Positions 36,501 through 47,445 of a stretch of 64,000 bases of DNA are shown here, piece by piece; position 1 is the stretch's first letter; every line of letters starts with the position of its first letter. The translations under genes and the position numbers were made by a program. This stretch comes from Lineus longissimus (taxonomy: Eukaryota; Nemertea; Pilidiophora; Heteronemertea; Lineidae). The notes under the pieces are model-generated. The model had not been told where the DNA came from. It ran no database searches and saw only the letters and a program-made list of their open reading frames with translations. The stretch lies in the NCBI RefSeq assembly GCF_910592395.1, contig NC_088322.1, positions 16,053,431 to 16,117,430 of the forward strand. The letters run 5' to 3'.

Positions 36501-39500
36501 ACAAAGTCGCAGGTAATCAGCTGTGAAGTGAACAACAGGCCAGTTGTTGACTCCAAGCTGAGAAATGGCCACTAGCAAGAAATGTTATGAAGGGGGGGCC
36601 AAGACAAATGACATTCCCTTGCTTCCTATTTGTCCCCCCCCCCTCCCCCCCCTCAAGAGCGATAGTGATTTCTGCTTAGCCTATGAGTGACACCACCTGT
36701 CTCTCAGAACCAGCACTCAAAACACTAGACATGCCAATAACACGCTTTTGAAACGTCTTGCACAAAAAAGGAGACCAACATGCTAATAGGCTGTATGATA
36801 GGCTGCATGTACAAACAAAGCATTGGACAGCCACGAGATAATCGTCTACAGACAGGTGTCGCTATTCTGCCGGGCATAAAAAACCGCCCAAGCCTCTGTC
36901 TTCAAATGTCCTCAAAGGACTCGCACTATACAACAGGAAAGCCGTAAAAAACACTGTGTTATAGCAGAGTATTACCCAAGATAATCTCTCAACAAGTTCT
37001 AGTTATGCGCGCCTTGCATAACTTCAGCGGTCATTTGAGGCGAGGGACCGCCATTGCCTGGTAAGTTATGTCAGTAAATTATACGAACCCTGAATGGGAT
37101 TACATAACAACGGGTTGAAGAGTTCAAGCCGCTTTACTTTGCTATTAGAATGCTATCAGGGAAAGGGTTGGAGGCGATTGAGAGAGGAGTAAATACCAAT
37201 TGAATTAGATTATTTATGTCTGTTGTAATCCACTTAGGAGAGTGCCCATACAGAGCTCTTCAATGGCAGGATTTCAGTCTCAACTCGAGATATCACTCAA
37301 TTCAGATATAAGTACTTCAACTAGGGTGCGTTTAAAACCCTTATAAGTCGGTCTGCATTAATGAGCAACTATATAACATGTATAATGAGAGGTGTGGCAG
37401 TAAATACTGTGCCCGCCTTAGCTGAATCACTGAGTATCCTGTCGCATGCACTCCAACTGCGATTGTTTATAAACCCGGCGATAAAACAATTTTCTTTTCA
37501 TCAGAAGTCATTATCAAGACCTACCAAAGTCGTTTCAAACGACAATTAAAAAAATGTATGCAGAAGTATCAAACAACTAAGTTGGCATCCGCAAGACAAT
37601 TTTTCTTGCCAACAATAGAGGTCGCCACCAGTCCTTACAGCAACATCCTAGACTGTGGTTCCCATGGCCAGATGAAGTGGTTCCTGTCAACACTAGTTGA
37701 TCTTAGCGCTTGACCTCATCTGGCCTGTCCCCTTGAATGGCCTCGTCCCACAACTTCAAGCTAATTAGAGTCTCTTATCGTATCATCAATATTACATAAC
37801 CAAAACAATACATATCCCGCGTTAAGTAATGACACATGTTCAACTAATTGCTCTGGTCAACAAACATTTTACATCCGAGACCCTTCTCTTCTTTCACATT
37901 CATGGGATGTAATCATTATATCATCCTTGAATCAAAATATACGACACAAACAATCAGAGTCAATTGATGCAAATGTGAGCAGTTACCTCCGGGGAGCATT
38001 CAAAAACCAACATGGTCATGTTTCATATAAAATACGAATACTGCTAAAACTGTGGCATGGAAAAGATGGTTCCACCAAGAAGGGGCCGACACGACGTCAT
38101 GCGCTGCTCTGTGGCATGGAAAAGATGGCTCCACCAAGAAGGGGCCAACACGACGTCATGCGCTGCTCTGTGGCATGGAAAAGATGGCTCCACCAAGAAG
38201 GGGCCGACACGACGTCATGCGCTGCTCTGTGGCATGGAAAAGATGGTTCCACCAAGAAGGGGCCGACACGACGTCATGCGCTGCTCTGTGGCATGGAAAA
38301 GATGGTTCCACCAAGAAGGGGCCGACACGACGTCATGCGCTGCTCTGTGGCATGGAAAAGATGGCTCCACCAAGAAGGGGCCGACACGACGTCATGCGCT
38401 GCTCTGTGGCATGGAAAAGATGGCTCCACCAAGAAGGGGCCAACACGACGTCATGCGCTGCTCTGTGGCATGGAAAAGATAGCTCCACCAAGAAGGGGCC
38501 GACACGACGTCATGCGGTGCTCTGTGGCATGGAAAAGATGGTTCCACCAAGAAGGGGCCGACACGATGTCATGCGCTGCTCTGTGGCATGGAAAAGATGG
38601 TTCCACCAAGAAGGGGCTGACACGTGACTGCAGTGACTTTTAGACGTGGTGTTTCATATGACAATCTCACTGAAATGAACCACAGAGTAATAGTGGTTAA
38701 GCGCAGTGTGCCAAAGGTCATATCCTACCTTGTTCTGTTGGAATAGCCACTTCCATCGCCTGTGACATGTGCGTCTGTGACGGCATGTGAAGAGCGTCCT
38801 GTAAGTCTCGATTAATGTCCTGCATCCTGTACTCGTAGTCAAACAATCCGTTTCCACAATGTGAATAATGATGGGCCTTTATCACTGATCCTGCAGAGGG
38901 AGGGAAACACAAAGTATGACAGTCTGATCTTGCAGGGGCAGGAAACTTACAGTGGAACAGCAAGATCCTACAGGGGCAGGAAACTTACAGTGGAACGGCC
39001 AGATCCTACAGGGGCAGGAAACTTACAGTGGAACAGCAAGATCCTACAGGGGTTGGGAAACTTACAGTGGACCAGCCAGATCCTACAGGGGCAGGAAACT
39101 TACAGTGGAACAGCAAGATCCTACAGGGGTTGGGAAACTTACAGTGGAACAGCCTGATCCTACAGGGGCAGGAAACTTACAGTGGAACAGCCAGATCCTA
39201 CAGGGGTTGGGAAACTTACAGTGGACCAGCCAGATCCTACAGGGGCAGGAAACTTACAGTGAAACGGCCAGATCTTACAGGGGTTGGGAAACTTACAGTG
39301 GAACAGCCTGATCCTACAGGGGCAGGAAACTTACAGTGGAACAGCCAGATCCTACAGGGGTTGGGAAACTTACAGTGGACCAGCCAGATCCTACAGGGGC
39401 AGGAAACTTACAGTGAAACGGCCAGATCCTACAGGGGTTGGGAAACTTACAGTGGAACAGCCTGATCCTGCAGGGGAGGGAAACTTACAGTTTGACAGCA

Positions 39501-39638
39501 TTGGGAGACCCCAGCTATCATTTATGTGGGACACTTACCCGGATCATGATCACTGTATGAGCTTTCATACGCGATGTCCCCGTGATGGGGCTTGTGATAC
39601 ATCACAGTGTCATCGAAGATGGGGTTGTACAGGTACAT
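24600..39638 (-). CDS. RAR: RAR, retinoic acid receptor, NR1B family (9 coding exons)
   Basis: This is a ligand-type nuclear receptor that normally binds DNA with RXR. Minus-strand exons are 39539-39638 (ATG at 39638), 38729-38890, 27941-28134, 27349-27490, 26899-27065, 25971-26126, 25401-25605, 24937-25095 and 24600-24724. All phases agree; 469 aa (human RARs are about 450-460). The A/B domain (residues 1-130) ends in [34 protein letters not shown] with P-box CEGCKG and zinc Cys at 131, 134, 148, 151, 167, 173, 183 and 186; then [25 protein letters not shown] (charge-clamp Lys282), [27 protein letters not shown] and helix 12 PLIREML. Arg314 and Ser325 keep the positions of RAR-gamma Arg278 and Ser289, but the Lys236 position is Ala272. 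DBD and LBD are certain; the two A/B exons rest on phase and context. Confidence 0.93.
26610..26812. repeat. 67-bp tandem repeat, 3 units, RAR intron
   Basis: The unit beginning aacgcttgtctataggtcct occurs at 26611, 26678 and 26745 with almost no differences. It ends about 90 bases before the RAR hinge exon on the plus coordinate. Confidence 0.85.
27504..27722. repeat. 36-bp minisatellite, 6 units, beside an RAR exon acceptor
   Basis: The unit gggaatatgtcatagggatc plus cgagctgtcagcaag repeats with period 36. It starts 14 bases upstream (in transcript sense) of the acceptor of the second-zinc-finger exon. Because 36 is a multiple of three it stays open in frame (minus strand [12 protein letters not shown]), but it is intronic. 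Confidence 0.9.
28135..31096. other. RAR intron, left part
   Basis: This is the first 3 kb of the 10.6-kb intron between the A/B exon and the DBD exon. A 47-bp unit (gctcgaataaagggtgcttt and following) is repeated three times at 29332-29474. Homopolymer C runs lie near 30047 and 30081. I see no exon or RNA gene. Confidence 0.5.
31300..31924. repeat. Left subterminal motif cluster (GTCTTTnTTGTTAC), both orientations
   Basis: Copies: 31300-31315 (degenerate), 31504-31520, 31699-31714, 31845-31860 and 31867-31881 in plus orientation; 31891-31905 and 31910-31924 inverted (gtaacataaaagac, gtaacatcaaagac). Multiple subterminal repeats in both orientations are a typical arrangement for transposase-binding sites in several DNA transposon superfamilies. 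Confidence 0.7.
32436..35434 (+). CDS. DDE-type transposase (intact, 2 exons, 921 aa)
   Basis: Exon 1 is 32436-32545 ([10 protein letters not shown]..., ending GCTTA before gtaagt). Exon 2 is 32779-35434, after ttcttcag. The phase joins as [20 protein letters not shown]. An upstream ATG at 32687 lies in the intron. Residues 1-140 are strongly basic with a coiled-coil-like Lys/Glu/Arg stretch. The catalytic-type core shows VDFSENYE (Asp499), [12 protein letters not shown] (Asp578) and [17 protein letters not shown] (Glu611 or Asp620 as third acid), then a Cys cluster [13 protein letters not shown] near residue 707. I recall related uncharacterised proteins in many animal genomes but cannot name the superfamily. 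The AATAAA at 35756-35761 gives a plausible 3' end. No stop or frameshift is seen, so the copy is recent or maintained by selection. Confidence 0.85.
35790..36245. repeat. Right subterminal motif cluster (GTCTTTnTTGTTAC), both orientations
   Basis: Copies near 35790-35805, 35815-35827, 35992-36005 and 36164-36179 are in plus orientation. Those near 35976-35989, 36010-36023 and 36236-36245 (partial) are inverted. The motif is the same as on the left side, and I did not notice it inside the transposase gene. Confidence 0.7.
36222..38048. other. RAR intron, right part
   Basis: Non-coding intron sequence between the transposon and the 59-bp minisatellite. It has a C-rich run near 36633-36652 and no recognisable exon, RNA gene or element. 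Confidence 0.5.
38049..38630. repeat. 59-bp minisatellite, about 10 units, RAR intron
   Basis: The unit (gtggcatggaaaagatggtt ccaccaagaaggggccgaca cgacgtcatgcgctgctct) recurs with period 59. As 59 is not a multiple of three, three long overlapping open frames arise on the plus strand; none is a gene. Each unit carries CGACGTCA, one base from a palindromic CRE. The array ends 98 bases from the donor of RAR exon 38729-38890. Confidence 0.92.
38927..39497. repeat. 38/39-bp minisatellite carrying splice-site motifs, fills an RAR intron
   Basis: Fifteen copies of aaacttacag are spaced 38-39 bp, with ggcagg and gttggg variants partly alternating in a higher-order pattern. In RAR sense (minus) each unit contains CACT|GTAAGT, a consensus 5' splice site. 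Fifteen bases further on it has a C/T-rich tract and TGTAG|GATC, resembling the genuine acceptor CTGCAG|GATCAG at 38890. The intron (38891-39538, 648 bp) is about 87 percent array. Confidence 0.9.
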
Positions 39639-41104
39639 CTGGACGAGTCTGAAATATAAGGAAACATGGCATCAACGTAAGCAAAGCAAACATCAGATAT
39701 CCATCAGTTTGAGAAATATCTTTCCTGTCTTATTTGTCCAATCAGATCCATTCGAATCAGCTTCACCAAGATAGTCCTGCTTTTAGAGCCAATCAAAAGC
39801 TCTTAATCCTACTACACTGGGATTGTCCCGTTGTTACATGTAATTAGTTATTGGAATCTGCTTCGAACAACTCGAAACACAAAGTAATAGCAACCTTGAT
39901 CATAAGTCATATTCCAGTATTATTGTACTTCATCATGCCTAGACTCCAAGGTCCATCCAACTTGAAATAATTCAACACCAGGACATATCAGGGCACATCT
40001 CCGGGACAGCACGCATGCCCTGACATCACTGGGTCCGAGTGTTCAAAAACCAGTTGGGGGTGTACCTTTGATAAACACATCTTCAACGAGACTGCCATGC
40101 CAGTGCAGAAGGACAAAAGAGCCAATCTATATTAGGATGTGTCCCTTCTCAACAGGGTCTGACCCTTCTTAACAGGGTCTGACCTCAGGTGTGTGATTTA
40201 TCCCTCCTGAGATGGAGGGTTTGACGAGACTGGAGGGCGGACGGTGGTAGGACAAGCCCTAGAAAAAACAACTGAAGGCACTTTGCGTCTATTCTTAGGA
40301 GCCTCCATGAGGGAGCGTTTGGTTGGAGGTGTCTGTCTGCCTTTGTCTGCCACCTCTAAAGATTCAAGTTTGCCAACCAACAAATACTCCATGGCATTTA
40401 CACTTTCACGAATAAAATAATCCAGATTTGTGAAAATAGAAATTGCAAGAAAAAAAAAATTTGATTGGAAAAACCAAAAGAAATTTTGCAATATTTGGCC
40501 AATAAAATAGATGTTTTAGAAGCCTCGTTCCAACAGGTCTTACTACAAAACAGGCAAACACGACAAACCAGGCCAACAAGAAATAGCTCTCTAAATGTAC
40601 AAATGATGTCCGCTATTTAAACGATATTATTGTCTAACCAACAACTTCCAAATATTTGAAGCATGACTAGACTTTATCAAACGACTACTTCATCACGTAG
40701 GCCTAGCAATCACAGTTAACCCTTGAAGGACGGAGGATAAAATATCATTTGGCAATGGCGACTAAAGTGCATGTTGAACAATCCGTTTGGCTGCTCACCC
40801 CAAACAACTTTAATGCTACTCCAACCCAATAAAATGTTTTTTGGTTTTTTTTCATTTTCAGTCATGTGGACGTCGGCGGATCTGAGAAATTGAAGAAGAA
40901 ATAAATTTTCCTTCAATATTCGAATATACATCAGTGAGGGGACCCCATGAAGACCAGGTCAAGCTTTACTTACAAAACTGAACTGATGACAGAAATGATT
41001 GAATATCAAAATGATACATAAATAAAAGTACACAACAAACTTACCTGAGTAACCAAAAATTTAAAAAACAAACTGAAAAGTTCTGCCAGCGTTCTGCAGA
41101 TAGC

Positions 41105-41378
41105 CAACTTCTCTGCACAAGTCGTAGAAACACAAGTTAAAGATTGAGTTTGCCACAGCTTTCCCAAACCAACTTCTCTGCACAAGTCGTAGAAACACAA
41201 GTTAAAGATTGAGTTTGCCGCAGCTTTCCCAAACCAACTCGTCTGCACAAGTCGTAGAAACACAAGTTAAAGATTGAGTTTGCCACAGCTTTCCCAAACC
41301 AACTCGTCTGCACAAGTCGTAGAAACACAAGTTAAAGATTGAGTTTGCCGCAGCTTTCCCAAACCAACTTGTCTGCGT
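41105..41378. repeat. 65-bp tandem repeat, about 4 units
   Basis: The unit beginning cacaagtcgtagaaacacaa occurs at 41116, 41181, 41246 and 41311. The period of 65 shifts frame each time, producing several overlapping open frames that are not genes. Confidence 0.9.
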
Positions 41379-42898
41379 GAGTTCCATGAACTATATGAAC
41401 AACACTACAGCTGATCAGCTAACGATCTGCGCCCAGATGATTACGTCACCTCTGATAGGTATTGGCCACTCATCAAGTCCAGCAATGTCCAGGTTACGGT
41501 CAAAAGTTCAAATGAAGTCAAAGTGTCTAAAAACTTTGTTCAATCGGGTTATAATTTGTTGTAATGTGAAGTAAGCATGGTGACGGTGAATGAGTAACGT
41601 TTGCCTTATTTGGATAACATGGCATGTTTGCAAATGTTAACGCAGAACGCTTCTTAAGCTGAACATATTGAATGTGGAACCCTTTTCTGTGGTCAGATCA
41701 GTAGAGTTGCTTAACTAATGCCTCACCAAGCATCCTACTTTCACAACTGTTTGTAAGAGAGGGCCAATGATGCCATTCCCATGATTTCTGACACAGTGAC
41801 TCCTGGTAGAAGACCATGATCAGGAAGTATCTTAAGTTACTAGCTCCAAAGGCAATCTGTTCAAAATCCACACAAAATAACTTCAAGGAAGCAGGTTAAT
41901 TTGGGGAACATATTTTTTACTAACTTATCCTGAGTGTTTTTACAGCCTTTTTTCCCCTATACTTTTTGCCATTAGCCTCAAGTTGCTCTGCTTATCAGGT
42001 GTCATTTGACCCTAGATCTGACATTAACTTCTGGACATTGGTCTTGTAATGAGTGGTAAAGCATTAGATCAGTTGGTGTAGGACGGCTAACCAATGTGAT
42101 CAAGTAGCACAAAGACCGTCAATAGTAATCTGACACAACTTTATTGATGCAAAACAAAAGAATAGTAAAACAAGAAAAGACTTCTCTGATGAGAGTATCA
42201 TACAAGAGGAAACGAAACAACGGCAAGCAATTTCCTGGTGTTAAAGTTTCAAATGTAAAATTTCTCTAAGTAAAGTAGCTCCAGTCCAAATTAATTTCAA
42301 ACAAACCTGTAAACTGAAACTCCAGCAGTAGAGCTAACGAAGTCGTTGTGACTCTCAGTGTGTTGAAGGGCCCTTCATAAAGCCCCTCCGCTCCCACCCC
42401 ACACCGAGGTGGGCCTGGATCCATCTTACTCAATGGTACCGTGTCCCTGAATGCCCGCTCTGAATGACGTCATTTCAAAACACAAATCTTCGACATCAAA
42501 CAGATCTTTTTTCTTTGTTGTGTGATATGTGGAGGAGGTGTTTCATGAAAAACGTTGCAACAAACGTAACAACCATCACCTCTCCGGGAGATGCCTGTGG
42601 TTCCACACCTGGAATAACGATTGATGTTCTGACAAGAACAGACGCACCTTAAGATGACATGCAAAGCAGCCTATGCAAGCCTTTACAAAATTGGCCGCAT
42701 CTGGAAATTTCTTGATCAAACTAGCAAGGAGAGACTGGTTCATGCATTTGAGATGTCACGTTTAGATATGACCTGTACTGCCTCCCTATCACATCAACTG
42801 TGAGCAAGATACTCCTCACAGTCTAAAGCACTTTTATGGACTGGGTTCTGCATTTGAATTTGGCCCCCCCCCACCAGCAGCTAGGCCCCTTATGATTG

Positions 42899-43425
42899 TC
42901 CTAAGACTGCCTGTACCAGCCTATTGCCTGGTGGCAGCAGTGTGACCTGAGGGGTAACAAGGCTCCTGTAATGACCTAAGACTGTCTGTACCAGCGTATT
43001 GCCTGGTGGCAACAGTGTGACCTGAGGGGTAACAAGGCTCCTGTAATGACCTAAGACTGTCTGTACCAGCATATTGCCTGGTGGCAACAGTGTGACCTGA
43101 GGGGTAACAAGGCACCTGTAATGACCTAAGACTGCCTGTACCAGCGTATTGCCTGGTGGCAACAGTGTGACCTGAGGGGTAACAAGGCTCCTGTAATGAC
43201 CTAAGACTGTCTGTACCAGCGTATTGCCTGGTGGCAGCAGTGTGACCTGAGGGGTAACAAGGCTCCTGTAATGACCTAAGACTGTCTGTACCAGCATATT
43301 GCCTGGTGGCAACAGTGTGACCTGAGGGGTAACAAGGCTCCTGTAATGACCTAAGACTGTCTGTACCAGCGTATTGCCTGGTGGCAGCAGTGTGACCTGA
43401 GGGGTAACAAGGCTCCTGTAATGAG
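42899..43425. repeat. 75-bp minisatellite, about 7 units
   Basis: The unit (cctaagactgtctgtaccag ... gacctgaggggtaacaaggc) repeats with period 75, a multiple of three, giving an open 25-residue repeat on the minus strand. There is no domain and no splice support for coding. Confidence 0.9.
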
Positions 43426-44106
43426 TTTCTTTAACTTCTCTTATTTTCTACGCTGGACACAACACTTTGTAATTCACCTCAAATGGTCCGAAGATTATAC
43501 CTAACGTAACTGAACTACATTGAAATAGACGGAAGAATATCATCTACATGGGATGAAACACGCAAAACGTGGCCTTTGCGAGAGTTCAACTTGGACCCCC
43601 AAAATAGACGTTGGACCCTTTCACCGAAGACCTGAGGGAAACTCTCATTGTAAAGTCTCGTCGCGGAGGGCCCCAACAATGCCAAATGATACATCGTAGA
43701 CATCCTTTTATGTGTCTTAACATTGTCCTCGGTAGAGGATGAGGCATATGTTATCAGGAGCAGTGATTCAGAGATGGGACCCAAGTTTTCTCCTCTAATG
43801 GATGCTGATTACAGTAAACTGTAAAATCTTTGCTCAGCAAAAAGATTGCGAATACGGCTCATTTTCACTTGGCCAGACTTCTATGTTTGCTGCAATTGTA
43901 ATTTTGACACTTTTTAAAAAAGACTCCATTTCCCTATAAAGCTGGCTCGGGATAAATAGCATTACATTTAGGCCTTGATCGCTCCCATGACCACAGGTAG
44001 CTCATTCTCATAGTAAATCAGTCTTATGCATTATAAGGTTAAGAGAGGTCAACTCCGAGGTTGATGTGAATGTTACCTTTCTTAGTTGGCTTGATCAATC
44101 TTACAA

Positions 44107-44193
44107 AAGGCCCTATGTTGATATTTTACAGTTGTTTAACAACTGTAAAATATACAGTTGTTTAACAACTGTAAAATATCAACATAGGGCCTT
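44107..44193. repeat. 87-bp near-perfect palindrome with nested palindromes
   Basis: Bases pair about position 150 of this kb (44150), from aaggccctatgttg on the left to caacatagggcctt on the right, with a few central mismatches. Each half contains a smaller palindrome, acagttgtttaacaactgt. Extrusion as a cruciform or a stable RNA hairpin is possible. Confidence 0.85.
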
Positions 44194-44195
44194 CT

Positions 44196-44480
44196 CTAGG
44201 TCAACAGAGGTCAATCTCTAGGTCGACAGAGGTCACTGTTTAGTTGATGAATGTCACCTTTCTTGGTAGGTCAACCTAGATCATTCTCTAGATCTAGCAA
44301 CTGTAAGATATCAACAGAGGTCAATCTCTAGGGCAACAGAGGTCATCCTACCACCTATGTACCAAAAAAGTCATTCTGTAGGACAACAGAGGTCACCCCA
44401 CCAATGTACCATCAAAGGTCATCCTGCCTACCTATGTATCAACAACAAAGGTCATTCTCCTGGGTAAGAGAGGTCATCCT
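44196..44480 (+). promoter_or_regulatory. Cluster of AGGTCA half-sites, several as DR4
   Basis: AGGTCA at 44198-44203 and 44208-44213 are separated by ACAG, a perfect DR4. Degenerate DR4 pairs follow, each with an ACAG spacer: 44220-44235 (AGGTCG/AGGTCA), near 44325 (AGGGCA/AGGTCA) and near 44380 (AGGACA/AGGTCA). More single half-sites continue to about 44475. The cluster lies about 300-570 bp downstream, in transcript direction, of the probable RAR leader exon. Receptor binding is inference. Confidence 0.5.
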
Positions 44481-44766
44481 ACCAATGACAAACATATGTG
44501 CATGTATCTCCAAATTAAAAAAATATCTCTACCTCTGCATCTCCCTAAAAGCCGACCGATATCCCATGTAAACCATGTGACTGAATGATGAGCTAAACAT
44601 GCCATGCCTCACAACGCATGAGAGAGCAATGTTAGACATAAATGATAACATAACTATGTCAAAATAGCTGTCACCAACAACTTATACTGAATAAGACAAA
44701 AAGAGGAAAAAGACACCAAAGAGCTGTGTGTATTTTCTACTTTAGTGGAGTTAGTGGCTGACTTAC

Positions 44767-44841
44767 CATGATGAGTGCGTCCATCCTCACGTCCCTCGTT
44801 CCTGTATCACATGGTCACTCCGCCTCCAACACACAAGGGCT
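44767..44841 (-). other. RAR: Probable RAR 5' leader exon (non-coding, with short upstream ORF)
   Basis: On the minus strand a good acceptor (tattttcag) and donor (ATCATG|GTAAGT) bound 75 bases. If spliced to exon 39539-39648, its phase meets a stop before the RAR ATG, so it would be leader. Its own ATG (GACGCACTCATCATG) opens an upstream ORF that would run out of frame past the RAR start. Assignment to RAR rests on strand and splice sites only. Confidence 0.45.
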
Positions 44842-47445
44842 CTGAAAATAGCATCAAACAGCCGACAATGAGACAGGATGATAATAGGCTGAAACCCTTT
44901 TCAAATGAATCTGTGCAAAAGGGTCTGGACAATGCCTGGTCCCTCAAGCGTACTGGTGGCCGGTGGTGCTTGCGACACAACCGTCCCCCTCCCGCCAAAA
45001 GTTTTTTCAGCAGAGCTACAAGGCAGAGACCAGTGATGGTCCATTCTGTTAACCACCAGAAAAACAACCGTTCAGTTTTAAAATGGGTCTCCCAACCCTT
45101 TGGCCGAGTTAACTTTCGGCCAGTTGGGGGTCGTAGCACAATCTATGGTCCGCTTACTGCCAAGAGTTTTCAACAAGGGTACAGGACTTGGTTCTGATGG
45201 AGTAAGCAATGGTTCATTCTGCTGACCACCAGAAAAACACATGGCTTAGCTAAAAGATTGGAATAAAATGTCTTCCTCCATGACAGGATGAGCATTTTTG
45301 CATGCCACTGCACCAATTCGGTTTCTTGGCCGAGCTACTGTCCACTTGGAGGGGTCTCTTGCTTGCCCTGGTATAGACACCAGGTACAAGGAACCTGGGC
45401 CTTTTTCAAAGGATGAAGACCCACATTTCTTATGGTTTGTTGTTCAGGATGAAAGATAACCTCCTTACTTGTCAGATTACCTTACAACCTGAGGATGAGA
45501 GGTCAAACAGCTGACAACTGTGAGTGTGAATATGACAATGTGGTGGCATTATCAACTAACACCAGAGTAAGAAACCAGAATATTCCAGGGCCCCCCACTA
45601 AGGTTAAAAAACATGTCAATGGTGAGATATTTTGACCTGGGGAGGGCAATTTCAAATACTAGGTCACTTCAAGGACCCCAGAGAGGGAAAATGACAATTC
45701 TGTTTTACTATGAGGGAGATAATTTTAGCCCAAGTTGTTTTGTAATGTCCTAATGTAATGTCACCACTGACCTCAGTCCCTTCACTGTCCATCCTCCCTG
45801 CAAGCAGGAGCTGCAGACCTGAAGACTGTGAGGATCCCCGGATGGTTTTTAGAGGACTGGATAACCTTGGTGTTTTACAGTTCTCACTACCAGCAGGTCA
45901 GCCTTATCTGGACTACATCAGATAGGCTGAGGGATACCACTGATGGAGAAATGTTACCAACAAAAGTGAAATGGGAAATGGCCTCGGATGTAATATTTCT
46001 GCCCAGAATTTTTCAACGTATTAACACATTAGGGCGCATCACCAATCATATCAGGTCATCGTTTCTTCCAAAGGATCTACTGGTCTCCAGCAAAGCTTTC
46101 CCTACACAGGATTTTCACAGGACATTTTCTTTTTTACAAAATGTTTTTAGCCTTTAGGTGTTGTGTCAAGGAAATCCTTTCCTGCTTTTATAAGCTAGGT
46201 GAGTTTTTCCTGTGTGTACCGGCCTAGTCCTGCTCCGGTTAGTGCCCCCACATTCAAGGTACATCATAACATTCTGGTACATAGTATATACAAAGAATAA
46301 TAAGCCCACTACCAGACCTTGAATAAGTGATTACATCGCGAGATCTAAATTTGTCCCGAAATGAATTCTGAGCTGGCAGCATTCCCAGACTGAAGATAAG
46401 GTATTACATAACCAGAGGTCAAAGAAAGGTTACAGCAACTAGTGCTGCCACCATGTGGAAATGGAATAAACTAAATCAGACACAAAGTGAGACTCTTGGT
46501 AGAGTTGACAGTTGTGTTGTGCATAGCACTTTGCACTTCCTACGAGTGCTATATAGTTTCGAAGCGAATACTCTTTTAATGAAAATGACCAACCTTGTAA
46601 TCAGTCAGGCAAAAATCCCGTTTAGCGAGTTATCGCCAATTGGGTGACAGCCCACAGCAGCACTATATAGTAGCTTTAGGGGCATGCTGCATACCCGATG
46701 GAACGGGGACGGCGGATCCAGGGCGTGTACAAGGATTGCTCTCTTATTCCACATACATGCCTGCAGTGAGTGTGCCCAGCCCATGGCTTGCCAATCAGCA
46801 GGTCAAGGCCTAACACAATTATTATCATTTCCTGGACTTCTCTCCTCATCATCTCATGGACCTCCATTCACACTGATTCGACCCCACCCTATGCCACCCT
46901 ACCCCCACTAGCAGTTTATAGACCTTAAGCAACCCCACACTTGTGCTAGGTCCCACACAGTTCAACAGAACAGGCCTACATACGTCATGTTATGTAGTAC
47001 ACAATACATAGTGGAATATACATAGCTAGTCGTGTACACATTACACAGTAGGCCTAACCGACTACCGGCACCTCGCACGTGCCGAGAGATTACATCACAA
47101 AGGGTTAATACCTCAAGAAATAATCACAGGTTTAATGACAATAGAAAGGAAAAATGTCGATTTCAATAAATGATCACTTACTAATCGTAGACGTAGTTAC
47201 TAGTAGTCTAAGTAGAGTATTTTTCAGAATGATCCAACCGCATCACAGCTATTGTTGTATTCGTGGGCACGTGAGTCACGACACAGAAAGCCACAACACT
47301 CAACCAGAATCGTTATCATTCATATAAATACGATGCGTCCAATTTTAACACGTGTTTCTCTCCGGGGTTTGTCTCGAGTGGTTGTCAAAATCCACGCATA
47401 GCGAGTAATTAGACGCGTTCAAAAACAAAAGCGCAGCAATACGGG
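44842..47445. other. Non-coding interval upstream of RAR
   Basis: It may contain an RAR promoter, but I found no convincing core element. Short open frames (44775-45197, 45828-46157, 46684-46911) overlap frames on the other strand and carry no recognisable motif. Confidence 0.4.

Larger units (their letters stand above)
39649..44766. other. RAR 5' intron region
   Basis: This lies between the first coding exon and the probable leader exon. It holds the 65-bp and 75-bp arrays and the palindrome listed separately. A 97-codon minus frame at 40198-40491 shows no recognisable domain. A CAG|GTAAGT donor-like site at 41045 (minus) has an acceptor-like site 28 bases upstream, which could mark a tiny leader exon, but support is weak. 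Confidence 0.45.

Noticed and set aside
37927-38643. Three overlapping long plus frames
   Set aside because: A 59-bp repeat cycles through all three frames; none has other support.
38861-39652. Several overlapping plus frames
   Set aside because: They are products of the 38/39-bp minisatellite, antisense to RAR exons.
40198-40491. 97-codon minus frame
   Set aside because: No domain, no splice support, and low-complexity Phe-rich start; probably chance.
42890-43312. 140-codon minus frame
   Set aside because: It is a 75-bp minisatellite without stops; no domain.
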